Below are positions 28,957 to 38,800 of a DNA stretch of 64,000 bases, one piece after another. Numbering within the stretch: the stretch's first letter is position 1; each line of letters begins with the position of its first letter. This stretch comes from Rhodoferax fermentans. GTDB lineage: Bacteria > Pseudomonadota > Gammaproteobacteria > Burkholderiales > Burkholderiaceae_C. The notes below the pieces were generated by a model that did no database searches, was not told where the DNA came from, and saw nothing but the letters and a program-made list of their open reading frames with translations. Made by a program: the position numbers and the translations under genes. The stretch spans positions 3,348,001 through 3,412,000 of the forward strand of contig NZ_MTJN01000002.1 of the NCBI RefSeq assembly GCF_002017865.1, in the 5' to 3' direction.

Positions 28957-29856
28957 TCAGGCTTTGCGCGAAGCGGGTTTGGCGGCCCGTTTGGCGGGCG
29001 CAGACTTGGCCGCAGATTTTTTGGCAGCAGGTTTGCTGGGCGCATTCACCACCAGGGTTTTGATCCGGGGTTTGGCCACAGTTTCAGCATCTTTTGTGCC
29101 TCTGACCCTTGTGGGTGAAGCCTTAGCAACTACTTTTTTCGCAGCAGCTGCCTTGGCCTCTTCCTGCTTTTTGAGCTGTGCTTTGGAGGGGAAGGCGTCT
29201 TCCAAACCCTTCTTGGCGGCGCTGGAGCGGCGCAGGCTGGTCTCGGGTTTGGCGGCACGAGCCGGCTGGGTCGGTGCGGCAGGCGTCTTGACGGCCTTGG
29301 CCACCACCGGCTTGGCCGCGCCAAGCTTCAGGCGCACCGGTTTTTCACCCCACAACTCTTCGAGGTTGTAGTAGGTGCGGTAGCTGGGCTGCATCACATG
29401 CACCACGGCCTGGCCACAATCCACAATGATCCACTCCCCATTGGCTTCACCCTCAACCCGGGGTTTGGGGAAACCGGCGTCACGCACCGCATCCACCACA
29501 CTCATGGCCAACGCCTTGGTTTGCCGGTTGGAGGAGCCCGAGGCGATGATCACCCGCTCAAACAGCGAGGACAGCTCTTCGGTGTCAAACACCACAATCT
29601 CCTGCGCCTTGACGTCTTCGAGGCCGTCCACAATCGCACGTTGCAGTTTTTGCACGTTTTTCTTGCCATCCGCTTTTGCCTCGGACTTGGCCACGGGTTT
29701 GACCGCTGGTTTGGTGACAGCGCGTTGGCGCTCTTCGGCTTCCAGCGGCGTCAGCGCCTGGCTGGCCGCTTTCGCGGTGGTCTTGGCGGCCGATTTGGCG
29801 GGGGTTTTGGCGGCGCGTTTGGCTGCGGTCGGGGTGGTGGTTTTGGTAGTCATCAA
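28957..29856 (-). CDS. rsfS: ribosome silencing factor RsfS with long Ala/Lys-rich tails
   Basis: RsfS binds L14 on the 50S subunit and blocks subunit joining in slow growth. The conserved core occupies about residues 68-180: [56 protein letters not shown] and YNLEELWG. The protein is 299 residues, over twice the usual 105-130, because of a 67-residue N-terminal and a roughly 118-residue C-terminal extension rich in Ala, Lys, Pro and Thr with [12 protein letters not shown] units, resembling histone H1 tails. The start overlaps the nadD stop by four bases; a later start closer to the core cannot be excluded. Confidence 0.92.
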   Translation of the reverse strand: MMTTKTTTPTAAKRAAKTPAKSAAKTTAKAASQALTPLEAEERQRAVTKPAVKPVAKSEAKADGKKNVQKLQRAIVDGLEDVKAQEIVVFDTEELSSLFERVIIASGSSNRQTKALAMSVVDAVRDAGFPKPRVEGEANGEWIIVDCGQAVVHVMQPSYRTYYNLEELWGEKPVRLKLGAAKPVVAKAVKTPAAPTQPARAAKPETSLRRSSAAKKGLEDAFPSKAQLKKQEEAKAAAAKKVVAKASPTRVRGTKDAETVAKPRIKTLVVNAPSKPAAKKSAAKSAPAKRAAKPASRKA

Positions 29857-30476
29857 GAGGATAGGTAAAGGTGGTGGTCGGCAATATAACGCGCAACGCT
29901 CTCGCCCACCAGTGCCGTCACGTTTTGGTGGGTAGAAATGGCAGAGCGGATGTCGGTTGCGCTGATGGCCATCGATGGCATTTGCAGGTGGAAAAAACGC
30001 TCGGGATACGCCTTTTCTGCATCAAATACGGCCCTGAACCTCGTTAGATCTGGACGATCAGCTACACATATTGTAGCTGATTGCAAAATCTCCTGCCACG
30101 ACTGCCAAGTCGTCAGCGCTTGCGCCTGATCGGCGCCAATGATCAGGAAAAACTCGGCCTGGCTGAACTCGGCACACAACTCACGCAGGGTGTCGATGGT
30201 GTAACTGGGCCCGGCGCGCCGGGTTTCACGCGGATCGACCCAAGCCTGGGGGATGTCGGCAAACGCCAGCTGCGTCATGGCCAGACGGTGGGTGGCCTCG
30301 GTCAGTACCCGGGCTTTGTGCCAGGCCTGACCGGTGGGCACCACACACAGGCCGTCCAGACCCAGCTGGACCACGGCGGCCTGCCCCAGCGCCACATGCG
30401 CCAAGTGCGGCGGGTCAAACGAACCACCCAGGATACCGATGCGTTTGGGCGCCACGCCAGACGAGCTCAGAGCCAC
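29853..30476 (-). CDS. nadD: nicotinate-nucleotide adenylyltransferase
   Basis: NadD forms nicotinate adenine dinucleotide from NaMN and ATP in NAD synthesis. The 207-residue protein has [18 protein letters not shown] (nucleotide-binding, residues 12-30), [16 protein letters not shown] and the C-terminal [10 protein letters not shown] motif that completes the active site. It overlaps hemF by ten bases and rsfS by four, in the order common in this family of bacteria. A 10-bp perfect palindrome lies within the gene at 30057-30081. Confidence 0.95.
   Translation of the reverse strand: MALSSSGVAPKRIGILGGSFDPPHLAHVALGQAAVVQLGLDGLCVVPTGQAWHKARVLTEATHRLAMTQLAFADIPQAWVDPRETRRAGPSYTIDTLRELCAEFSQAEFFLIIGADQAQALTTWQSWQEILQSATICVADRPDLTRFRAVFDAEKAYPERFFHLQMPSMAISATDIRSAISTHQNVTALVGESVARYIADHHLYLSS
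30057..30081. repeat. 10-bp palindrome inside nadD
   Basis: ATCAGCTACA (30057-30066) and its exact complement TGTAGCTGAT (30072-30081) flank a five-base loop. It is AT-rich compared with the surrounding nadD sequence and is read in frame as part of the strand near [10 protein letters not shown]. It is not clearly the same family as the AGCCCTT repeats, though it shares the AGCTA core. Confidence 0.6.
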
Positions 30477-31402
30477 TCCCGACGGACCAGAAACTGTTCT
30501 GTCAGCGCGGCCTCAGGCGAACCCGGCGCGTGTACCTGGCTGTAGGCCCAGCTCACCAGCGGCGGCATCGAGAGCAAAATCGACTCGGTGCGCCCCCCCG
30601 ACTGCAGGCCAAAGTGGGTGCCCCGGTCCCACACCAGGTTGAACTCCACGTAGCGGCCTCGGCGGTAAAGCTGGAAGTTGCGTTCGCGCTCGCCATAGGG
30701 TGTGTCTTTGCGGCGCAAGACGATCGGCAGGTAGGCACCCAGAAAACTATCCGCCACCGACTGCATCATGGCCAGGCTGCGCTCAAAGCCCAGCTCCTGA
30801 AAATCGTCAAAAAACACGCCGCCCACACCGCGCTGCTCACCCCGGTGTTTGTTGCAGAAGTAGTCGTCACACCAGGTCTTGAAGCGCGGGTATTTGTCGT
30901 CCCCAAACGGGGCCAAAGCGGTTTTGCAACTCTGGTGAAAGTGCACCGCATCTTCCTCAAAACCGTAATACGGCGTCAGGTCCATGCCGCCACCAAACCA
31001 GCACACCACCGAACCATCGCTGGCGGTGGCCGAGATCATGCGCACATTCATGTGCACCGTGGGCACATAGGGGTTGCGCGGGTGAAACACGAGCGACACC
31101 CCCATGGCCTCAAACGGCACCCCCACCAGACCGGGCCGGTGCTGCGTGGCTGAAGGCGGCAGGCTCGGGCCGCGCACATGCGAAAAACCGCAACCCGCAC
31201 GTTCGAACACCGGGCCGTTTTCCAAAATCTGGGTGATGCCCTGCCCTTGCAACTTGTCGCCGGGCTCCTTGTGCCAGGCATCGGTCAGGAAGGCGCTGCC
31301 GTCGATCTCACTGATGGCGCCGGTGATACGCGCCTGCAGGCCACGCAGGTAGTTGCCGACCTGTACTGTCACATCCCCCGACTGGCTCACCTCGGCTGTC
31401 AT
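30467..31402 (-). CDS. hemF: oxygen-dependent coproporphyrinogen-III oxidase
   Basis: HemF oxidatively decarboxylates coproporphyrinogen III to protoporphyrinogen IX using O2, a cytosolic step of heme synthesis. The 311-residue sequence contains [67 protein letters not shown] and [12 protein letters not shown], all hallmarks of the family. It is coupled to purD by a four-base overlap. An aerobic lifestyle, or at least an aerobic heme route, is implied. Confidence 0.96.
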   Translation of the reverse strand: MTAEVSQSGDVTVQVGNYLRGLQARITGAISEIDGSAFLTDAWHKEPGDKLQGQGITQILENGPVFERAGCGFSHVRGPSLPPSATQHRPGLVGVPFEAMGVSLVFHPRNPYVPTVHMNVRMISATASDGSVVCWFGGGMDLTPYYGFEEDAVHFHQSCKTALAPFGDDKYPRFKTWCDDYFCNKHRGEQRGVGGVFFDDFQELGFERSLAMMQSVADSFLGAYLPIVLRRKDTPYGERERNFQLYRRGRYVEFNLVWDRGTHFGLQSGGRTESILLSMPPLVSWAYSQVHAPGSPEAALTEQFLVRREWL

Positions 31403-32700
31403 GCAGCCGTACCTTTGATAGCACGGTGCCCAATATCGGTGCGGTATTGCATGCCATCAAAGCGAATACCTGCGGCCACCTCGTAGGCACGCTGCTGGGC
31501 CAGGCGCACGTTATCGGCGAGCACCGTCACACACAACACGCGCCCGCCAGAGGTTTGCAATTGCCCATCCACCAGGGTGCTGCCCGCATGGAAGACACAG
31601 GCGTCCTCCACTTCTTTGGGAATGCCGGTAATGGCATCACCCTTGCGCGGCTGCATCGGGTAGCCATGGGCGGCCAGCACCACACCCAGGGCGGTGCGGC
31701 GGTCCCACTCCAGCTCGATTTGGTCGAGCTTGCCGTGCGGGCCGGGCTCGGTGGCGGCCAGCATCACGTCCACCAGATCGGTTTTGAGGCGCATCATGAT
31801 GGGCTGGGTTTCGGGGTCACCCATGCGGCAGTTGAACTCGAGCGTTTTGGGCTTGCCCTGGGCGTCGATCATCAGGCCCGCGTACAAAAAGCCCGAGAAC
31901 GGAATACCGTCTTTTTCCATGCCACGAATCGTTGGCAAGATGATCTCGCGCATGGCGCGGGCATGCACATCGGGCGTGACGATGGGTGCGGGGGAATACG
32001 CACCCATGCCACCGGTGTTGGGGCCCAGATCGCCATTGAGCAGGCGTTTGTGATCCTGGCTGGTGGCCAGTGGCAGCACGTTTTTGCCGTCCACCATCAC
32101 GATAAAGCTGGCCTCTTCTCCGGCCAGAAACTCCTCGATGACCACCCGCGCGCCACCAGCGTTGTGGCTCACACCGAGGGTGTTGTCGAGCAGCATGAAG
32201 TCCACCGCCGCGTGCGCCTCGGCCAGGGTGGCGGCCACCACCACCCCTTTGCCAGCGGCCAGGCCATCGGCCTTGACAACGATAGGTGCACCCATCTTGT
32301 CGATGTAGGCATGGGCCAGCACCGGGTCAGAAAAGGTCTCAAACTCGGCCGTGGGAATGGCGTGGCGCTTCATGAAAGCTTTGGAAAACGCCTTGGAGCT
32401 TTCCAGCTGGGCGGCGGCCTGGGTCGGGCCAAACACACGCAGACCGTGTTTGCGGAACTCGTCGACCACGCCAGCAGCCAGCGGCCCCTCGGGGCCGACC
32501 ACCGTCAGGGCGATCTTCTGGGCCAGCGCCCATTCACGCAGCTGCTGGATGTCGGTGATGTCCACATTCTCAAACTGCGGGTCCAGCGCGGTGCCGCCAT
32601 TGCCCGGTGCCACGTAGATCTTGTGGGTTTTGGGCGACTGGGCCAGTTTCCAGGCCAGGGCGTGTTCGCGGCCACCGCCGCCAATGACGAGGATTTTCAT
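31399..32700 (-). CDS. purD: phosphoribosylamine--glycine ligase
   Basis: PurD makes glycinamide ribonucleotide in purine synthesis. The 433-residue ATP-grasp enzyme starts [19 protein letters not shown], has [48 protein letters not shown] and [12 protein letters not shown] in the expected order. Its start codon overlaps the yebC stop (ATGA), and its own stop overlaps hemF, so all three are translationally coupled. Confidence 0.97.
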   Translation of the reverse strand: MKILVIGGGGREHALAWKLAQSPKTHKIYVAPGNGGTALDPQFENVDITDIQQLREWALAQKIALTVVGPEGPLAAGVVDEFRKHGLRVFGPTQAAAQLESSKAFSKAFMKRHAIPTAEFETFSDPVLAHAYIDKMGAPIVVKADGLAAGKGVVVAATLAEAHAAVDFMLLDNTLGVSHNAGGARVVIEEFLAGEEASFIVMVDGKNVLPLATSQDHKRLLNGDLGPNTGGMGAYSPAPIVTPDVHARAMREIILPTIRGMEKDGIPFSGFLYAGLMIDAQGKPKTLEFNCRMGDPETQPIMMRLKTDLVDVMLAATEPGPHGKLDQIELEWDRRTALGVVLAAHGYPMQPRKGDAITGIPKEVEDACVFHAGSTLVDGQLQTSGGRVLCVTVLADNVRLAQQRAYEVAAGIRFDGMQYRTDIGHRAIKGTAA

Positions 32701-33431
32701 AAGTCTTGGGTGTCGAGTTGGGCGTTGTGGTACACCGCTTGCACATCATCCAGGTCTTCAATGGCGTCGAGCAGCTTCTGCATGCGGGCTGCCTCGTCGC
32801 CTGTGACCTCGATCGGGTTTTCGGGCCGCATCGTCACCTCGGCATCGGCGGGGGTCAGGCCAGCGGCCACCAGCGCGTCCTTGATGGCTTCAAAGTCTGC
32901 CACCGGGGTGATCACCTCAATGGCGCCGTCCTCGTCGGTGATCACATCATCGGCACCGGCTTCCAGCGCCACTTCCATCACCTTGTCTTCACTCACACCT
33001 GGGGCAAAAATGATCTGGCCGCAGTGTTTGAACTGGAACGCCACCGAACCCTCGGTACCCATGTTGCCGCCAAACTTGGAGAACGCATGCCGTACCTCGG
33101 CCACGGTGCGCACCTTGTTGTCGGTCATGGTGTCGACAATGATCGCCGCGCCACCAATGCCGTAACCCTCGTAACGGATTTCTTCGTAGCTGATGCCGTC
33201 GAGCGAACCGGTGGCTTTGTCGATGTTGTATTTGATGCGGTCGGCCGGCATGTTGGCCGCCTTGGCGCGGTCAATGGCCAGGCGCAAACGCGGGTTGGCG
33301 GACAAGTCACCGCCACCGGAGCGCGCAGCCACGGTGATCTCACGGATGATGCGCGTCCAGATCTTGCCGCGCTTCTCGTCCTGACGGCCTTTGCGGTGCT
33401 GAATATTGGCCCATTTACTGTGTCCTGCCAC
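32697..33431 (-). CDS. YebC/PmpR family protein
   Basis: This 244-residue protein of the TACO1/YebC family begins [23 protein letters not shown] and carries [21 protein letters not shown] and [14 protein letters not shown]. Family members were described as transcriptional regulators; recent work on relatives links them to translation of polyproline stretches by the ribosome, so the exact role is unsettled. It is the first gene of the operon running to rng and is divergent from the HerA-like ATPase gene across 58 bases, which must hold both promoters. Confidence 0.94.
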   Translation of the reverse strand: MAGHSKWANIQHRKGRQDEKRGKIWTRIIREITVAARSGGGDLSANPRLRLAIDRAKAANMPADRIKYNIDKATGSLDGISYEEIRYEGYGIGGAAIIVDTMTDNKVRTVAEVRHAFSKFGGNMGTEGSVAFQFKHCGQIIFAPGVSEDKVMEVALEAGADDVITDEDGAIEVITPVADFEAIKDALVAAGLTPADAEVTMRPENPIEVTGDEAARMQKLLDAIEDLDDVQAVYHNAQLDTQDL

Positions 33432-33489
33432 GGGAATTCCTTTGAAAATTCGTTACGCTATTGGCTCGATTGTACTTTTTGAGTCCGAT

Positions 33490-35019
33490 ATGCCTGAACC
33501 CATCCTGATCGCCCAGCACGGCCAGACCCAGTGTTTCCTGCAGCCCGACAAGGCCAATCGCCACGGGCTGATCACCGGCGCCACCGGCACCGGCAAAACC
33601 ATCACCCTGCAAACCCTGGCCGAAGGGTTTGCCAAACTCGGTGTGCCGGTGTTCATGGCCGACATCAAGGGCGACTTGACCGGTATCTCACGCCCCGGCA
33701 GTTCCACGCCAAAACTGGCCAAAGTCCTTTCAGAACGAGGGCTGGATGCTCCAGAATACGCAGCGTTCTCAACCACATTGTGGGATGTGTTTGGTGAGCA
33801 AGGCCACCCGGTGCGCGCCACCGTGAGTGACCTGGGCCCGCTGCTGCTCTCGCGCATGCTCAACCTGAACGACACCCAGGCCGGGGTGTTGCAGCTGGTG
33901 TTCAAGATTGCTGACGACGCGGGTCTGTTGTTGCTGGACATGAAAGACTTGCGCGCCATGTGCCAGCACGTGGGCGACAACGCCTCGAGCTTCACCACCG
34001 AATACGGCAACATCAGCGCCGCCAGCATTGGCGCCATTCAGCGCGGCCTGATGCAGATCGAAGCCCAGGGCGGTGACAAGTTCTTTGGCGAGCCGATGCT
34101 CAACATCGACGACTTCATGCAGACCGACAGCGCCGGGCGCGGCATCATCAATGTGCTGGCCGCCGACAAACTGATGAACTCACCGCGCCTGTACAGCACG
34201 TTCCTGCTGTGGCTGCTCAGTGAGCTGTTCGAGAACCTGCCCGAAGTGGGTGACCTGGACAAGCCCAAACTGGTGTTCTTTTTTGACGAAGCGCACCTGC
34301 TGTTCAACGACGCGCCCAAGGTGCTGATCGAACGCATCGAGCTGGTGGTGCGGCTGGTGCGCTCCAAAGGTGTGGGCGTGTACTTTGTGACACAAAACCC
34401 GCTCGACATCCCCGACAGTGTGCTGGCCCAGCTGGGCAACCGGGTGCAACATGCCCTGCGCGCCTTCACGCCGCGTGACCAGAAAGCGGTCAAGTCGGCA
34501 GCCGACACCATGCGCCCCAACCCCGGCCTGGACATCAGCGCGGCCATCACCGAACTGGCCGTGGGCGAAGCCTTGGTAAGTTTTCTGGACGAGAAAGGCC
34601 GACCCTGCCCGACCGAGCGGGTTTACGTCTTTCCCCCGGCCAGCCAGATTGGTCCAATCACCCCCGAGCAGCGCCAGACCTTGCTGGCCGAGTCCATCGT
34701 TGCCGGTGTCTACGAAAAAACACTGGACCGCGAATCGGCCTTTGAAAAGCTCAAAGGCCGCTCTGCCGAACGCGCCAGCGCCGCCACCAAAAACGGCACG
34801 GACAAAACAGGCGCTGCCGATACGCCCGCTGCCGAGTCCGGCGGCCTGCTCGACAGCCTGGGCTCTGGCCTGGGCAGCCTGCTGGGTGGTGGCAATGGCC
34901 GGCGCACCTCGGCCGGTGAACAACTTTTCAAAAGTGCGGCCAGTTCGATTGGCCGCGAAGTGGGTCGTCAGATCATTCGGGGTGTTTTGGGTGGTATCTT
35001 TGGCGGTTCCAAAAGATAA
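33490..35019 (+). CDS. HerA-like ATPase, DUF853 (YjgR family)
   Basis: The 509-residue cytoplasmic protein has a HerA/FtsK-type P-loop: [14 protein letters not shown] near residues 26-40 (Walker A) and [13 protein letters not shown] near 260 (Walker B), followed by [21 protein letters not shown] with the sensor glutamine. The C-terminal ~100 residues are low-complexity and glycine/serine rich and end [12 protein letters not shown]. Homologues occur widely but have no settled function; DNA translocation is inferred from the fold only. ATG at 33490 is chosen over an upstream frame start at 33406 because conservation begins at M-P-E-P-I-L. Confidence 0.88.
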   Translation: MPEPILIAQHGQTQCFLQPDKANRHGLITGATGTGKTITLQTLAEGFAKLGVPVFMADIKGDLTGISRPGSSTPKLAKVLSERGLDAPEYAAFSTTLWDVFGEQGHPVRATVSDLGPLLLSRMLNLNDTQAGVLQLVFKIADDAGLLLLDMKDLRAMCQHVGDNASSFTTEYGNISAASIGAIQRGLMQIEAQGGDKFFGEPMLNIDDFMQTDSAGRGIINVLAADKLMNSPRLYSTFLLWLLSELFENLPEVGDLDKPKLVFFFDEAHLLFNDAPKVLIERIELVVRLVRSKGVGVYFVTQNPLDIPDSVLAQLGNRVQHALRAFTPRDQKAVKSAADTMRPNPGLDISAAITELAVGEALVSFLDEKGRPCPTERVYVFPPASQIGPITPEQRQTLLAESIVAGVYEKTLDRESAFEKLKGRSAERASAATKNGTDKTGAADTPAAESGGLLDSLGSGLGSLLGGGNGRRTSAGEQLFKSAASSIGREVGRQIIRGVLGGIFGGSKR

Positions 35020-35036
35020 ATGCAGGAAAGCAATTC

Positions 35037-35678
35037 ATGACGACATCCGATCCTTTCGTTCACGTGATCACGCACCCGCTGGTGCAGCATAAACTCACCC
35101 TGATGCGCCGCAAAGACGCCAGCACCACCAGTTTCCGTACCCTGCTCAATGAGCTGGCGATGCTGATGGCTTATGAGGTGACACGCGACATGCCCACCCA
35201 AGATGTGGAGGTCGAGACCCCGCTGGAAACCATGACCGCCACCATGATCGACGGCAAGAAGCTGGCACTGGCCTCCATCCTGCGTGCGGGCAACGGGCTG
35301 CTGGAGGGTTTTCTGGCGGTGGTACCCGGCGCCCGCGTCGGCCACATCGGCCTGTACCGCGACCCGGCCACGCTGCAAGCGGTGGAGTACTACTTCAAGA
35401 TGCCCAAAGACATGCCCGAGCGTGACGTGATTGTGGTCGACCCGATGCTGGCCACCGGCCACTCGGCGATCGCCGCCATCACCCGTGTCAAGGCGCTGCA
35501 ACCGCGTTCCATCAAGTTCGTCTGCCTGCTGACCTGCCCCGAAGGTGTCAAGGCCCTGCGCGAAGCCCACCCCGATGTGCAGATCTTCACGGCAGCCATC
35601 GACCGCCAGCTCAACGACCACGGCTACATCCTGCCGGGTCTGGGTGACGCCGGTGACCGGATCTTTGGTACGCAGTGA
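35037..35678 (+). CDS. upp: uracil phosphoribosyltransferase
   Basis: Upp salvages uracil to UMP using PRPP. The 213-residue protein has [18 protein letters not shown] at the N-terminus, [14 protein letters not shown], the PRPP-binding [16 protein letters not shown] near residues 133-150 and the C-terminal [10 protein letters not shown] uracil-binding segment. It follows the DUF853 gene by 17 bases and may be cotranscribed with it. A repeat hairpin lies directly downstream and could serve as its terminator. Confidence 0.96.
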   Translation: MTTSDPFVHVITHPLVQHKLTLMRRKDASTTSFRTLLNELAMLMAYEVTRDMPTQDVEVETPLETMTATMIDGKKLALASILRAGNGLLEGFLAVVPGARVGHIGLYRDPATLQAVEYYFKMPKDMPERDVIVVDPMLATGHSAIAAITRVKALQPRSIKFVCLLTCPEGVKALREAHPDVQIFTAAIDRQLNDHGYILPGLGDAGDRIFGTQ

Positions 35679-35698
35679 GTTAATGGTCTTTTTGGCTG

Positions 35699-35730
35699 CC
35701 AGCCCTTTATTCATAAGGGCTGGTAGCTAT
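35699..35730 (+). repeat. dispersed palindromic repeat, downstream of upp
   Basis: CCAGCCCTT (35699-35707) pairs perfectly with AAGGGCTGG (35715-35723) over a seven-base loop and is followed by TAGCTAT. This is the best-preserved copy of the repeat family in the window, and as it lies 20 bases after the upp stop and before an AT-rich tract it may also end transcription. Confidence 0.8.
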
Positions 35731-36040
35731 TTATTTTGTATTCAGTTTCTGCAAGTTGAACTGGCTGTGGTGGAGCGGTAAGCAGCGTGTCCTGTCGTTA
35801 GCTGTCGCATACCGGACGATCATATGGCCGATGGTGTGATTTTGGATGCTGGGTAGCGGGCCAATCGTTGTGACGCGCTTTGTGCAGGTTGAAGACCGTC
35901 ACGACCTGACGTCCGCGGCTTCGAACGGACATGCCACAACATGTCATTTAGTTTGCGAGATCCAGCTTTCCAATAGACGATCAAGATCGCTTAGTTACGC
36001 CTGCAACAGGCCACTTTCAAAAATTGACTCAGTATCGACC
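35731..36040. other. non-coding stretch between upp and a lipoprotein gene
   Basis: About 310 bases between convergent genes. It contains only short open frames with no recognisable protein, a small hairpin around GTCCG...CGGAC, and no tRNA, promoter or repeat beyond the copy at 35699. It may be decayed sequence. Confidence 0.4.
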
Positions 36041-36865
36041 TCAAGGAAATGCGTGCAATGACAGTTTCGTCCATTGTTTGACCCAGCAGCAGGAATGGTC
36101 AACATTGGGAACAACTTGCATCTCAGGTCGATACGCTATGGGAAAGCGAGACAGATAAGCCGAAACCACTTCGGGAGTTATATTGACATCTGCGCTCCCA
36201 ACAAAATGCAGCTGAGAGATGCCCTGCAAACTATTCCACGCATCAGCTGGATTTAGCGAACCCGTTAAGGGCGTGACACGATGTAAAACTGTCCAGAACC
36301 GATGGTCAAGATTGCCTGCTACGGTCACCAGCCGAACAACATCGTGCCGACCTGCCGCCACCAGAGCAGCAACTGCGCCACCCCCAGAGTACCCCACCAG
36401 CACAAGCGCATCAGCTTCGTAGCGGCGTTTGAGTTCATCAATGGCCTGACTGCTTGCGTCAATTACCGGTGGGGCAAAACGGCGATCTGTCCAATAGCTT
36501 ACATCGCAACCACGCCGATCCAAGTCACTCACATACTGACAAGGACGAGCCAAATATGCTGCTGCGCCTTGCACATGCTGCAACGCCAACTGAAGAGCAA
36601 TTGGCTGCAGTGGTGTTGGATCATCTGACGATTGTTCCCGGTTAAGCCAAGCCAAGCCATCCCCTTCAATGTAAATCGTCAAGACTTTACTGGCTTTGAT
36701 AGGAGCTGGAACATATGCGGCGAGGACAAAATTATGTGTAGACAAACGTAGTGGTTGCCAGCTTTTGGCAAATGCCAGAGCATCAGCTCTATTTCTCCGC
36801 ACCTCGGGCGTCATACTGGAACAGGCTGACAGTAAATATACAAATAGAAGAAACACAGCGCGCAT
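36041..36865 (-). CDS. putative lipoprotein with alpha/beta-hydrolase fold
   Basis: From ATG at 36865 the protein begins MRAVFLLFVYLLSAC, a lipoprotein signal with an LSAC lipobox, so it should be anchored to a membrane on the periplasmic side. The 274-residue sequence contains VLVGYSGGGAVAALVA, the G-x-S-x-G nucleophile elbow of alpha/beta hydrolases, and later NVDHSCCW, where the histidine could complete the triad. ADVNITPEVV might supply the acid. Substrate is unknown. A longer frame from 36919 would run into the terminator region upstream and is unlikely. Confidence 0.7.
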   Translation of the reverse strand: MRAVFLLFVYLLSACSSMTPEVRRNRADALAFAKSWQPLRLSTHNFVLAAYVPAPIKASKVLTIYIEGDGLAWLNREQSSDDPTPLQPIALQLALQHVQGAAAYLARPCQYVSDLDRRGCDVSYWTDRRFAPPVIDASSQAIDELKRRYEADALVLVGYSGGGAVAALVAAGRHDVVRLVTVAGNLDHRFWTVLHRVTPLTGSLNPADAWNSLQGISQLHFVGSADVNITPEVVSAYLSRFPIAYRPEMQVVPNVDHSCCWVKQWTKLSLHAFP

Positions 36866-36926
36866 AAACAGATCAAATCCAATAAGGTTCACCAGTACAG
36901 AAAAGTGGCGGCGGCGCATAAAAAAA

Positions 36927-36953
36927 CCGACCAGAATTTGGTCGGTTTTTTTT
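36927..36953 (-). terminator. rho-independent terminator after the autotransporter gene
   Basis: CCGACC (36927-36932) and GGTCGG (36940-36945) form a stem with a seven-base loop, flanked by runs of A on one side and T on the other. On the minus strand it follows the autotransporter stop by about 20 bases; the A/T flanks make it potentially bidirectional. Confidence 0.85.
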
Positions 36954-36973
36954 AGGACAAATGCAGTAAAAAC

Positions 36974-38698
36974 TCAGAATGCCCAGCGCGCAGTGGCCTG
37001 CACCGTGTTTTGCTCATAAGAGTTGCCAAATGTTCCGTCATAAGCGACTGAAGCGGTGAAATTTTTGGCGGTGAAAACATTTACACCAAAACCCACTGAG
37101 TACGTATCCTCGTCAAGTTTCTGGCCAGGCGTCAGGAAAGTCGCACCACCACCGGTGAAGCTGGCTGAAGAATCAATACCATCGTTCTGAAAGTCATGAT
37201 GCCAAAAGACGCGTGCAAATGGCTGCAGCTTAAGACTGCCCCAAATCGCATCGTGATTCAACTGAGCACCCAAACTGGCACGCAGGCGCTTCGTGGTTGC
37301 CTCGGCCACATTCAGAGCCAACGCGCCGCCACCCGTTTCAGTGTAGGAATATTGCTTGAGTTGCATCCAGTCGACTTGAATCTTGGGCGTGATTGTGGTT
37401 GAAGGTGAGAGGGCAAAAGCCATGCCACCGCCCAAGCGTACACCCCACAGATCGCCATCGTATTCGCCGCTGGCGATGCCATTCACCACCGTATCACGCT
37501 GGCTTTTGTAGTGTTTCTTGCTATAGGCAAGCATACCTTCTGAATAAATGCGCCCATAGTCCTTGCTTCCATAAACAGACAACTGGGTGCTGGTGACGCC
37601 ATTGTTATCACCAGTCAACTGATCCTTGAAGGACAAGGACGTGTCAGAGTAATTGAGCGCCAGACCAGCAATCAGGCCAGTGGCCAACTCACGATCCGCG
37701 CCAAATGCAACGCCCCAACCCTTGCTGCTGTATCCGGCAAAACCGTCTTTAGAGCCCTGCTTCCCCTCAGACCCATAGGTGCGCAGCCAGACGCCACTGT
37801 TCTTTGGCTCATCACCAGACGACAGCCCGGTTTTGATGCCGCCGGCATTGGCAAACGCAGGAGTCGTGAACGCGCCATCCACAACACGCAAGCTTTCCAG
37901 GCGGGCACTAACCCGGTCGAAAGCAGAAGCGCTGGCGTCATGACTGGCAAGCAGCAGCGCGCGTGAAGACACAGGTGTCAGTTTTTCCAGCGCAGCTTGC
38001 TGCTGCGTCGGTGTCAAGGCCGACAGCGCGGTGATTGCACTGGCCATCGCACCCGTGCCACCGTTTAAGGCGTCAAGCACTTCCGCCGCACTGCTGCTGC
38101 GGACGGTGGAATTGGGCGCAAATTGTCCCACTGCTGGGATTGCAAAAAACTGCAATGTTCCGGGGCCAAAAGAGGCAAAGTCAAGCGGCAAGCCCAGGGA
38201 GGCATCACCCGCTTCCCACGTTGAAATCACAAGAAAGTAGCGTGTCCCAGCGGTCATCGAATAATTGACGATCGTTGGGCATTGACGTGAAGAACTACAC
38301 GACACGACTGCTGCACTGCCGATAGATCGGGCAGCGTTGTCAAGAGCACCATCATCGTTAAATGCATCGGGGGGGGTGGGATGCTGTGCGCTGAACGCGC
38401 CGTTGTACACCATCATCACGGTATCGGTCGGTGCACTGGTTTGCCCCAGCGTGTAGAGGCCGGTAGCGGTCGGAATGACGGTCACACCGGCAAAGGAGAA
38501 GGCGTGTGTACCGGATGCCAAAGTCGTTAGGGGTTCTTGCAGATGCGAAACATTGAGACTCAGTTGCTGAATGCTTGTCAGGCTTGACGTCAGACTGTAG
38601 GTCGTTGTGACCCCAACGGCATGAGCCGGGAGTGATAAGGCACTGGTGAGCGCCAGGGCCAAAGCGTTCAGCGGTAGATGCTTGTTTCTCGAAACCAT
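36974..38698 (-). CDS. autotransporter beta-barrel domain protein
   Basis: The 574-residue protein has a Sec signal peptide (basic MVSRNKH, a hydrophobic core, cleavage near LPAHA), a passenger of about 280 residues without obvious beta-helix repeats or protease motif, and a C-terminal autotransporter barrel from about residue 310 (SGVWLRTYGSEGKQGS, GWGVAFGADRELATGLIAGLALNYSD) ending in the outer-membrane signature TARWAF. The passenger contains a C8 tract (38369-38376 on the other strand). ATG at 38698 is preceded by purine-rich AGAAGAA; an upstream start at 38737 would spoil the signal peptide. An IS5-type element lies 100 bases upstream and may affect its expression. Confidence 0.85.
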   Translation of the reverse strand: MVSRNKHLPLNALALALTSALSLPAHAVGVTTTYSLTSSLTSIQQLSLNVSHLQEPLTTLASGTHAFSFAGVTVIPTATGLYTLGQTSAPTDTVMMVYNGAFSAQHPTPPDAFNDDGALDNAARSIGSAAVVSCSSSRQCPTIVNYSMTAGTRYFLVISTWEAGDASLGLPLDFASFGPGTLQFFAIPAVGQFAPNSTVRSSSAAEVLDALNGGTGAMASAITALSALTPTQQQAALEKLTPVSSRALLLASHDASASAFDRVSARLESLRVVDGAFTTPAFANAGGIKTGLSSGDEPKNSGVWLRTYGSEGKQGSKDGFAGYSSKGWGVAFGADRELATGLIAGLALNYSDTSLSFKDQLTGDNNGVTSTQLSVYGSKDYGRIYSEGMLAYSKKHYKSQRDTVVNGIASGEYDGDLWGVRLGGGMAFALSPSTTITPKIQVDWMQLKQYSYTETGGGALALNVAEATTKRLRASLGAQLNHDAIWGSLKLQPFARVFWHHDFQNDGIDSSASFTGGGATFLTPGQKLDEDTYSVGFGVNVFTAKNFTASVAYDGTFGNSYEQNTVQATARWAF

Positions 38699-38800
38699 TT
38701 CTTCTTTCTCTTTCCATATGGTGGCATTGCTGCACATTTATGCCGGTAAGTAGGCGCTGTAGAAGCGTTGTGCTTATGTTACGGCACCTTGATGAGCTAG

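Noticed and set aside
31426..33165. 579-codon open frame on the plus strand
   Set aside because: Antisense to purD and yebC, both of which are unmistakable; His- and Gln-rich shadow.
35846..36061. 71-codon plus-strand frame in the gap after upp
   Set aside because: No ribosome binding site, no recognisable protein, and it overlaps the end of the lipoprotein gene.
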